Source: Pteria penguin
Taxonomy: Eukaryota; Mollusca; Bivalvia; Pterioida; Pteriidae
Direction: 5' to 3'
Assembly: GCA_035048485.1 (NCBI GenBank)
Contig: CM068586.1
Span: 48,580,715 to 48,644,714 of the forward strand
Length of the DNA stretch: 64,000 nt
Below, one piece after another: positions 12,201 to 24,200 of the stretch (positions are counted from its first letter, which is position 1; each line of letters begins with the position of its first letter). The position numbers and the translations under genes are program-made. The notes below the pieces were generated by a model. The model was given only the letters and a program-made list of their open reading frames with translations, made no database searches and was not told the origin of the DNA.

Positions 12201-15200
12201 CGGATGAAAATATCGAATGATTATGAATGAAGCCGATTTACTCACTCCATCACCGCCTCACATTCCATTTGCCGCCATTGTAAATAAACCATAAGGCGAA
12301 ATAAGTTTTAAATATATATTGAACAATTAGACAATTATCTGAATGAAATCAATATGATAAATCGATAATCAAACTTTACACAATATATATGATTCAAAAT
12401 GTCCCGTCTTTTCCAACTCCGTATTTGACGTCATCAAGCGCGCACACATGATGTCACAGTCCACTGTACTGTACTGTATGTCTGTAGAGATGTGCGCGAG
12501 TGCAAGACTACACAACATTTAACAATTGCTAGTGTTATGATTTGAATGTGAGCAATATGACATATTGATATTAAAAGTGCCTCCATGGAGTGACACTCCG
12601 TGAAAAATAGAGTGAATTGGATTATTTGAATGTGCGTTCCAGGAGAAATTCTGCTCGGAAATTGAGGATAGATGGCAGGTGAGGTAGCTAGGTTCTGTAA
12701 TTTTTTCGATATTTGGCAATGATTTGCTGGTGTTTTTGGTAGAGAAGAATGCAAATGAGTAGCAGTTTTTGCGGTGTTGCTGGTAGAAAGGATCGAAGGA
12801 CGAAAACAAAAGAAAGAGTTCGTTATTTCCGGTTTCAAAATTGCTCACGTGAATTTGTTATCTTACCCCACCCCATAAAGATAAGGAAATCTTTCCCAGC
12901 TATTTTTATAGATATTTCTGTCCATAGTGGGAGAAATGTTTATCTTCATTAATATTTTATTTCTTTTAAATATATCTGTAGCAAATTGTAACTGGGTCAG
13001 ATATCTCATATTCCAATGTCTCATTATTCATTTTTTGTTCATGTTCTTTGTGATTAGTGTCATACAGCTTTGTCAGATGTCTTCTATTTTGTCCATTATT
13101 CAGAATTATTTATATTTCACCTTTGTACTTTTTACACGATAAGATGATGGAAAAATCAATTCATCAGTTTGATAAAAAAAACTTTGATATCCCTTTCAAA
13201 AAGAGTAGAATCATGGGACATGTAGGTAATGGAGCATTAAGCATCAGAATTCAACTCATAGACACTAACGCAAATACAAATATGAAATTATTTCAGATCT
13301 GTGATGTATGTCAATTACATGTTTTTTTTTTCTAATTTAGCTTCTGTTGCTTTAATCACTTTTGATGCATGAAAATACAAACACTATGGTTTTGAACGTA
13401 TCAACATAATAAGACAATATTGCTAAAAAAATAAATGTCTTTAGGAACAAAGCCAGGATAATTCTATACTTTTCAGCTTTGAGTAAATTGTTTTCGTTTC
13501 AATGGTCTCATAATTATTAATAAGTACTTTTTTGAAACTAATTAATTGACTTTCCGTTTCCAGTATATCAAGCATATACTTTAATTGTACCTTGTAAAAT
13601 ATATCACATTAATTATAAATGCGAACACGATCTTTTGAGTGTGTCAGGAAACTTTAAAGCTCAGTACATAATTTCAAGGTTTTTCATAAGTTTTATCAGT
13701 TTTGTTATGCAATGTTCATGGAAAAGGCATAGAAAGAAATTTCTTATCTACATTCGTCCACAGGAACATATCAAAGATATATTCATCAGTAGGGAAATAT
13801 GGCTTTGTCACTCGTACATCGGCTTAGTTCGTTTTAACAGGAATATGGGGCTTATTTGATAGATTCACCAGATATGTTGAATTGTGATTCAAAGTTGTAG
13901 CTGTCGTTCTAAGGTTTTCACACTTGACGCTACAAAGACGAGAAATTAATTATTAATCATACCTCTTGCATGTCAATTTTTCAAGTTTAAAATCAACCAT
14001 AAATACTGCTTATGAAATTCGATTAATCTTGGTTCATTTCGATTAACAAACTTGTATATGAGGGTCACCTCAACATCATATATCCAAAGGAACTCGAGAT
14101 AAAAGATACTACAGAGAGCGCATCTTCTGCTTCATACCTCGATATACTGCTGTCAATTAGTGACGATGGTTCATTAGTAACCTCGCTACCAACTGCGCTA
14201 CCTGGCCCCCATTTGACATAATACGTGTATACATGTATATACAGATATTTGTTCACCTGCGTTTCCGACACCGGAATTTCAGGCAGGCAGCATTTCTTGG
14301 CTTGAATTGGAAATTTGATTTCGTGTTCCTGTCTCCTTCGTATGTTCATGCGTGTATATTTATGTATTTACCTCCTCGATTTGAAAGGATATTGCAGGAC
14401 TTTTGCGACACGTGTTACATGCAACCAGGGGACGCTTACTCCTCCCGGGCACCTGCTCTCACCTCGATTTTATTGGGGTTCGCTTTTGTCTGAATATGAT
14501 ACTAAACACGATATTGTCCCCTTTATTCCATGGACTATGAGATATGGTTTAACCTTCGATACTTCTTCGTTTTTAACATAGTACTTTAAAGCTATATAAC
14601 TTTCAGTGGATTTTAGAAAATGAATTATGTAACAAGACTTTGAGATGGAAGATAGGAGAGAAAAAATAGGAGAAAACAATTTTTAGCAAAATTAATTGTA
14701 TATGATTTATGACAAACTTTTCTGAAGTAAGAGATCCAGGTTCCCTCTGCAACCTCATCATCCTCAATCGACCACTGCCTTGTATGTCAGCAATAACATT
14801 TCTATTTCGAAGACGGAAAACCTGATTGAATCCATTTGTTTTATGTGGAATATATTTCCTGTCGTGTCAATGCAGTTGATCACAAAGTTCACCTTTAAAT
14901 GAACTCTTCAATGTCATGCAGCCTACTGTGTCTTCATGCCATTTAGAATACAAAAGTTCTGATTTAGCTATGTGACATATCAATGTAACTTAATAATGCA
15001 TGGAATAGTGCTAGCGACGACTAACAGCTGTAAGACGTTGTCATAGATAGGTAGGAGATTTTTTTCCGTGACGCATGATATCTTCTCAATGACTTTTATC
15101 TCACTTTTTAGATGTGTTTGATTTGAGACAGATGTCTTACCCTTTTTGGGAGGACACATTCATGTAGTATATAGAAAAGCCAATTAACTGAGAACAAGAA

Positions 15201-18200
15201 AATACAGCAGTTATTGCTTTCAAAACGCGAGAATCTTACCTATTTCTGGTACTTTCATATGTTCTGTATAGAAACAAGTAAAGCCATAAGGAAATATTTG
15301 GTGTTGTACATTGTAATTAAAGAACATTAACTCAAACTGGACATTTTACATGAAAATTTAATATTCGGGAAAATGCACGTATCTTAAGACTTCATCAGCA
15401 AATACTACAAGTAGATAAAAGAAAACAAAACAAAAAAAAAAAAAAGAAGAACAACGACGTTCATTCTCTATAATGGTATGAAAATCTTTCGTCAAAATTT
15501 TGAAAAATTACTGGCAAGAATTTGGCCTTTATTAATGAGTCTAGTCTTTTGTTTAACTCATACTTCTCAAAACAGACGTTCAGTTCATTTTTCCTGATGT
15601 ACTGAATAGGAAAAATATGTATCTTTATTGTTATTTATTTATCATTGCAGAATACGATGAAGCATTTCAGCATTTGGCATACGGAGATAAAATGCTCAAA
15701 GAAGACCTTCCAGATTTCTTCAATTACTGTGGCTTATTCCCGACAGAGGGCGAAATTACCAAGGCATTCGATGCTGTATTCAAAGGTGATCAACGGATAC
15801 TCGAGATTTTACATTAAAATTTATTTTATTTTTATAGCAGAAGATCGAATCCTTTAATAAATATACCCAATGATAAAAGTTATTGTGTTATGATGAATTA
15901 CCTCTTAGTGTACCTTGAATCACATCTAAGTGTACATTGAATCACATCTAAGTGTACCTTGAATCACTTCTAAGTGTACCTTGAATCACATCTAAATGTA
16001 CCTTGAATCACATAGAGGCTATGTGTTTTAACAGGGCTAAATTACTGAAAATAATAGTGTTACATTTTCCCTGCATATACCAGAATTTGCTAGGAATGAA
16101 TGAAGAGAAATCCAACTCAGTAGCCCAAAATTTACGAAACAAAGGGCATACATAACCAGCAAAACAAGAAAAACAAACGAAAACAAACCAAAGAGATTTC
16201 ACTTAAGCAGCGTATGTGAAACGCCAAAAGTAAGAAAAATCAGGTATTTAAGCTGAGTTTACATATCCTCCTCGCTAGAAACACCTGTCACAAGTGTCCA
16301 AAAAATTCCAAGTATTTATTTATTTATTTATTTGTAGAATCACTTATAAGGACGTGTTAGCTGAACACCCCTAAATGGTTCATACTGCAATTGTATAGGA
16401 ATATTAATGGTTTTTGTTCTTTGAATAGGATAAAGTATTGAGTTTCGTATTTTACTTTGAAATGTCTTTTTCAATATTGCAGTAACAAGAAAAGTGTTCT
16501 CACATTTATTTTATTTTAGGAAATGGCAATACGGCGGAGATAATATTTTTGTTAGACTGCTCTACAAGTGTTGGCCCTTTGAGCTTTTATCATCTAACGA
16601 ATTTTGTCAAAGATGTTGTAGCCTCCTTTGACATTGGTCCTAATAGGGTGCGAGTTGGCGTGGTCCCATACAGTGATGACGTGTTCCAGTCCTTCGGCAT
16701 TACAGACCATAACATAAAAAGCGAGGTCCAGCGGGCCATAGGTTAGTGAGTTGTCAATTAAAAAAGAAAAAAGAGGAGTTACTGGATTTATGGTTGTTAG
16801 TGCCATAGTCATGTGACACCAGTTACTTCCGTATTTTGCATTTGTGACTCGTCTAATAGTGACTCAGTTTTTAAGCTGCACAAATTTTGTCCTGATGTGA
16901 GATATTTTCTGTTGTATGTTACATAAACTACTGTGGATATTAAATGCATTAAAACTGATCTTACAAACTGGCTACCATTTTATTTTTTTTTTATTTTTGG
17001 TAAAGTCATTACATTCTTGTTACATCCAAGACAAGGTATTGGATTCAATTTCACGTACTGATCTGAAAACGAGCACACAGTTTTGCAACTATGTTTAACA
17101 ACCGAATGTAATAAATAAATATATAAGTAAATATCATAGGCAGTAAATATGTCATTTTCATTAAAATATTATTTTATTATTATCTTCAACTTTGTTTTTC
17201 AGATGAGATTAAACACAAAGAGGGGTTGACAAGGACCGACCTAGCTATAAGAAAAATGAAAAGTTATTTCATGGTAGGAATTACTGCGTTTATTCAGTCG
17301 ACTAAGTTTTATTTATTGATTATTTTTACACTTTTCCGTGGTTAGTGGTAAGGTAGGATTCACAAACCACTTCACCACTAACACATGTATGTTGATTGAT
17401 CCTCTAAGTCGGAATTGCGATGTATTAAAATATTCCAATGACGTTCTTTGGGTATCTATTCTTTTTTTTTTTTTTTTTTCGTGTAATCCATTCTGAGGGA
17501 AGATTGTGTAATGTCTTCGTTTGCAGAATCTTTATGTCATAGGCGCTGAAAACCTTTATATACTGTACAAAGGAAAAGCTATTCCACATTTAATACAATG
17601 ATTTGTATATTGTACAAAGGAAAAACTTTTCCACATTCAATACAATGATTTGTATATTGTACAATGGAAAAGCTATTTCAGATTCAATACAATGATTTGG
17701 ACCTTGGATTTTTTCTCCTCTTTTTGGAATCTGTTTACTAATTAAAGGGACGACCCACCTACACTTAAAGGTCTCGACTTTTTAGACTTTTAAAAAGTTC
17801 TAAGTGACCTTTACACTTCAGTTTCTCAGTTGTGAATAATCTGGTTGGTCTATTCTTCATTTTATCGTTCTGGCGTATAACAAACCGTTGTGTAGGTTTA
17901 CATTGATTTTAGCAAGTCAAAAGACCCTTAAATTTAATATAGAGGCACAATTTGGGAATCCAAACCAGATCGTCTTCTTCGCTTAACGCTGAACCACTAT
18001 GCTATATATGCTCCCATACACATACAAGTTTAAGACGTTAAATGGAAATCAATTATTGAAATATTTCATTATTAGAACTGTTGATGAAGATCAATATAGA
18101 TCAATATACCATAGACTACAGTTTCCTCCCTTTCTTGTTTCATGTCCCCCCAAAATTAATGTTGATATCCTGATTAATTTATTAACCAATGTTGTGATGC

Positions 18201-21200
18201 TATCCATAGTGATTTTGACATGTCCTCCGGTAGAAAACTTTAAAACGATATCATTTTTTTTTTCATATTTATTATATTTGAGTGTGTCACGAGACTGAAA
18301 TATTGTCGCATATATACACTACAAAACCTAAGAGTGAGGACATAGGGGTCAAGATATATATAAATACATTTTATGAGTTTGGCAACTGGAATTTTTTCTG
18401 TCGATGAAGAAATGACAGTTCTAATGTAATATAACAACATTAATAAATCTCAGAAAAAAAGCGGTGTGATTTTTTCAAGGATTTTAAAAATGTACAAAAG
18501 AAACAGCAAGGAAAGAAACTGTAATCTATGGTTACTACCGAAAAGCGTTTTATAAAATAGTTTTAGTGCTTTAACTTGACCAGTAACACATGTCTACTGT
18601 TATACTTTAAACAAAATCTAAGAATGAACGCTCACTTTTTATAACCACTACCATAACAGGCATCTCGACCTGGCGTCCAGAGAACGGGTATTGTGATCAC
18701 CGATGGTAGGTCATCCGAACCGCAGAAAACAGCTTGTGCCGCAAAAGAAATACATCACGACAATATCAACATGATATCTATAGGTAAGACAGATAAGGTC
18801 ATCCTAACCACAGAAAACAGCTTGTGCCGCAAAAGAAATACATCACGACAATATCAACATGATATCTATAGGTAAGATGATTAAGGTCATCCTAACCACA
18901 GAAAACAGCTTGTGCCGCAAAAGAAATACATCACGACAATATCCACATGATATCTATAGGTAAGATGATTAAGGTCATCCTAACCACAGAAAACAGCTTG
19001 TGCCGCAAAAGAAATACATCACGACAATATCCACATGATATCTATAGGTAAGACAGATAAGGTCATCCTAACCACAGAAAACAGCTTGTGCCGCAAAAGA
19101 AATACATCACGACAATATCCACATGATATCTATAGGTAAGACATTATAAGGTCATCCTAACCACAGAAAACAGCTTGTGTCGCAAAAGAAATACATCACG
19201 ACAATATCCACATGATATCTATAGGTAAGACAGATAAGGTCATCCTAACCACAGAAAACAGCTTGTGCCGCAAAAGAAATACATCACGACAATATCAACA
19301 TGATATCTATAGGTAAGACAGATAAGGTCATCCTAACCACAGAAAACAGCTTGTGCCGCAAAAGAAATACATCACGACAATATCAACATGATATCTATAG
19401 GTAAGACATCCTAACCGCAGAAAACAGCTTGTGCCGCAAAAGAAATACATCACGACAATATCAACATGATATCTATAGGTAAGACAGATAAGGTCATCAG
19501 AACCGCAGAAAACAGCTTGTGCCGCAAAAGAAATACATCACGACAATATCAACATGATATCTATAGGTAAGACAGATAAGGTCATCCTAACCACAGAAAA
19601 CAGCTTGTGCCGCAAAAGAAATACATCACGACAATATCCACATGATATCTATAGGTAAGACAGATAAGGTCATCAGAACCGCAGAAAACAGCTTGTGTCG
19701 CAAAAGAAATACATCACGACAATATCAACATGATATCTATAGGTAAGACAGATAAGGTCATCCTAACCACAGAAAACAGCTTGTGCCGCAAAAGAAATAC
19801 ATCACGACAATATCAACATGATATCTATAGGTAAGACAGATAAGGTCATCAGAACCGCAGAAAACAGCTTGTGCCGCAAAAGAAATACATCACGACAATA
19901 TCAACATGATATCTATAGGTAAGATGATTAAGGTCATCCGAAACGCAGAAAACAGCTTGTGTCACAAAAGAAATACATCACGACAATATCCACATGATAT
20001 CTAGAGGTAAGACAGATAAGGTCATCCTAAACACAGGAAACAGCTTGTGCCGCAAAAGAAATACATCACGGCAATATCAACATGATATCTATAGGTAAGA
20101 CAGATAAGGTCACAGTAATGACCTAATGTTTACTTTAAGTCAAAGACACGTGACCAGAAATTGAGGAAATAGGTGCAGATTATTATTATCTATGAATAAG
20201 AAAACAAACAAAATTAAGAAATTAATTACAGACTGAATATAATATTTGTTAAACGCAACGTTATATGTAATGGATAGGTGTGCAATTGGTAGATGATGCT
20301 TTATATATTGTATCTATACACAAAACATTGGTAAAATAGAAAACAGAAATAGAAATAAAAAAAGGAGTTCCCGTAGGGTAAGATGTCGTTTTGCCGGATT
20401 GCACGGTGGACGTGTCCAGTCAGCAGGAGATGCTTATATTTTGTCTTAAATGAAACCTTTAAAAAAGAAAAAAGAGGAGTTACTGGCTCAGTTATGTGGC
20501 AGAAGTCACCATGGAGCTATACAATACATGAATATAAATAATATACTAGAACATATAACACATTACAAAAATATTTGATTGTAGTGCAATTACGATACCG
20601 ACTTAGGACGGTTATTTAATTTGACAAAAGCCAAACAAATGGTGTGGTTAACCGGTTTACGGGCCCACCTTCCCACTCACCGTAACAGCAGAACAATCAA
20701 AGGACGTACATTTAAAAATTTATAAATAATCCTCCATGTAAAGAACAAGGGTCAACAGGTGTCGCATATTGAGAGGTCATAAAAATATAAACACGTAAGG
20801 TATTGTAAAACACATAATGGTATAAAAATATATGCGACATCAACATGATAAACCGTGCTCTTTAAAGTATAACCTGTGTATATCAGTAAAATCCCACTTG
20901 ACAAGAAAAACTTGAAAAGAAATTAATGTGAAATATTCACTTTGGGATTGTTCTGTTTAGGTTTGACAGAATGAAATTCATATTATAGGAACATAATCAA
21001 GATGAGCACTTTATTTATTTAAGGCTCAAGACTCAGAATGTTGGATTACCCTTAAGTATTTCATGTTTACAGGAATCGGGAGGAAAGTGGATATGGATGA
21101 ACTCAAAACAATTGCTTCTTCTGAAAGGAACGTACTAACAGCATGTGATTACAACTCACTACACTCGCTGAAAGAAACTTTAGCCAGGAAAACTTGTCTA

Positions 21201-24200
21201 GGTAAACATAGTGTTTTGTTATTTATGATAAAATGTATATCAAAAGAAAGTCCTTTCAATGCTGTAAAGTGGTACTGATGAACTGGTAAGATCAATTAAT
21301 GAGAACTGTGATGAAAAAGAACCTCCATATTGTGAATACCTAATGTTGATTATGGCCAAGTTTTTGCTGACATAGGGAATGACAGGAAATGTAATTCGGG
21401 TGTTGTGATGTTTATCAGGAAAAATATTTCTTGTCTGCGTATTTTTCATAATTCAAGAATTCATGTTAATCTTTTTCTTTAATGAAAAATATATGAAATT
21501 GTTTCCATTCATCATTGACCTAATATCTAATAATCTAATTTTTCTAATTTACTTTCGTTTTTTACGATTAAGGTGTCTGATTAGGGTATTGAAATCACGT
21601 GTTTAATTTACCGTGTCTAATTACAGAACACTGTTGTTAACAAATAGTTGTTTTCAAGAGAAGTATTCCTCAGAACTATTGTTATAATCAAATCTATAAC
21701 GTGATGCATCACCATATCGAGATTGCTATCTTAATTACAGCTTCTTGCGTTCTGTGTCAAACCATTATCCCTCGTATACGAGATGTCGGATTATATAAGT
21801 CCGAAGTTCTGGACATCGCGTGGACACTGTATGCTCCACCAGGGTGCGAGATTAGTTGTTACTTGACACTTCCAGATGGTATCTCTACGCAATGTATTGT
21901 AGATATTTGCACGTTACATATTTAATGAATTGGCAATACACACAAATTCAACGTTAGATGCTGCTAAATTCTGTGTAAACGAATCCCTCGTCGCTAAAAT
22001 ATATTGATCAAACAAGACAGGGACCTAATCATAGCAGTCCGATCAAAATAAAAATCTTCATTTCATATCCATTTGTACCGCTCTGACGAGTAAAATATCT
22101 GGGTTAGAGAGGGTTCAATTTAGACAGTTTTCAAATATTTTGTATTGATTCTATTCTTTTTTGTATACCACTACATAAGTATCTCATTTACTCTACACAG
22201 AAATTAAAAGCAAGTCAACAAATCTAAAACAGAAATGCAGACCTCTTCAAAAAGCGGAAGCAATGGAAATTCTATGGACTGTATATCCTCCCCCTGCATG
22301 CAAGCTCTCAGAATATAGGTCATCACGTTGGATTCGTCCTATTATTAATGGCACTGAAGCTTGGTCACTGCTTGGTGGGTTCGCTGCACTTCGAACACGC
22401 TGATTTCTTTTTAGTTTGAACCAAAGCTTGGTCACTGCTTGGTGGGTTCGCTGCACCTCGACCACGCTGGTTTTTTTATTACTTTGAAGTGATTTCTTAT
22501 TCATTTGAAATTAAGCATGGTCACTGCTTGATGGGTTCGCTGCATTTTGAACATGCTGATTTGTTATTCATTTGAACTTATGCTTGGATACTGCTTGGTG
22601 GGTTCGCTGCACTTCGAACACGCTGATTTCTTATTAGTATAATGAATTTACGCTTGGTCATTGCTTATTGGCTTAGTTGCATATCGAGCACATTGTTTAC
22701 CTACCATTTGCATTTTAGTTGTAGGGGAATAATGGTTGTAGTTTGAGCACTGCGTTTCATTTGTTCACTGCTGGGTAGAGTAGATGCACACTATATCAAC
22801 AAAAGAATTGGCACTACTATGTTGGTATAAGCACATTCGAAACACATATATAGTTTATAAGAAAGATTTATGCAATATGTAATGAGATTTAATGGGGAAC
22901 ATGCAGTTTACTTCTGTTTTTGAGCACTGTTTATTGGGCATAAATCGAAACCGCGAGTCCGTACGTGCAAGATAACTGAATTTAAACTCGATACCTGGCT
23001 AGTCTTAAGTGATGTTAAATTAACCAAGAATTTCATTTTGGTGCAGAACTTGCAACAATTAATTATAGACTGCGACTTTAGGTTTGATCCTATTATGATT
23101 GATTTTTGTTTAACGTCACACCACGAATATTTCACGTATATGGTGACAGCTATTATCAATACAAGGTAATATATATATTAAATTAAATATAATTACACAT
23201 TTTGATAACTGCAATATAGCACCTAATTCTAGCTCAATATTTCACTATATCTCGCATACTTACATTTTATTCTACACTTCATATATTTGAAATCCCTTAA
23301 TGTTTAGTAATATGTGTAACTAGGTCACATATTGTGACTTTATTGTAAGAGACTATGCACACATTTGTTTCATAATTGTTGATTTCTAGATATTGAAATG
23401 GTGTGTTCCCGATTCGCCAACTCGCTTAAAATAACAGCTACTGTAATTGGCTGTGAAAGGGGCCCACTTAAGGGGGTGTTACTGATATTTACTTGTATGA
23501 CAAAGCTACCGGAGAACACCTGGACACCTTTTACTTATAATAGTTAAGTACACGTATTTTTGTTTTCGAATAATTTATTAACATTTATTTCAAAGTAATA
23601 TAAATTTATGCCACATTAAAATACATAGTCCATGAGGTCAATGCGTCCATCCTGATATCTATCCTACAATGTCCTAAATCGTTGGTTGATGGTAATGTGT
23701 GTCTTGGTCCTTGGTCTGGTGGTTCCTCCTGCGTGGGCGCTGAATTCTAGTTATCTTGTTGGCGTTCTGAATGGGTCTTTGATGGGTGGAATGGCGGAGA
23801 AAATGTTCGGATGAGCATGCTGGTTCATCTTCTTCAGTTTACTGTGCCATCCTTCTATGTTGTTCGTCGTCCTAGGTCCTTTAGCGCCGAAGTGGTTCTA
23901 CAGTAACCGGTAAACTTCTATCCATTGCTCGGTCACGTAGTCTGTGAAGGGTTGGGTCAGGTCTGTTAGGTTTGCTTCATCTCTGTCTTCTAGTGTCTGG
24001 AAGCATACATCTTATATTGCGTCTAGGGGAATCAGTGATAGGATGGCCGCCCGTCGCACCAATGTCTTGACTGAGTCGTTCTCCTGGTAGGGTATCTGTA
24101 GTCCGGTGGTCTGGGCTCTCCTCCATATGCACTGGGTGTAATGGAAGAAGCATCCTTTCGTAGTTATTTCGGGGAATGACTCTTTCACGGCGATGTGTAC

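Larger units (their letters stand above)
11367..15650. other. intron 6, low-complexity, no gene seen
   Basis: About 4.3 kb, AT-rich. Holds a reverse-orientation fragment of dispersed repeat D (around 11490-11580), a short fragment shared with 27790 and 30120 (13058-13090), and a degenerate tRNA-like A-box region on the minus strand (14167-14212). Several long-ish ORFs show no recognisable protein pattern. Confidence 0.45.

Noticed and set aside
14065..14581. Overlapping ORFs on both strands
   Set aside because: No family signal; the region includes a tRNA-like SINE relic.
15617..15650. ATG with hydrophobic MYLYCYLFII as a signal peptide for a vWA protein
   Set aside because: It is the polypyrimidine tract and acceptor of exon 7, and it leads into the IQCM module rather than the vWA.
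18693..18875. ORF running from vWA exon 3 into the array
   Set aside because: It reads through the GTAAGA donor into intron copies in a shifted frame; the exon ends at 18783.
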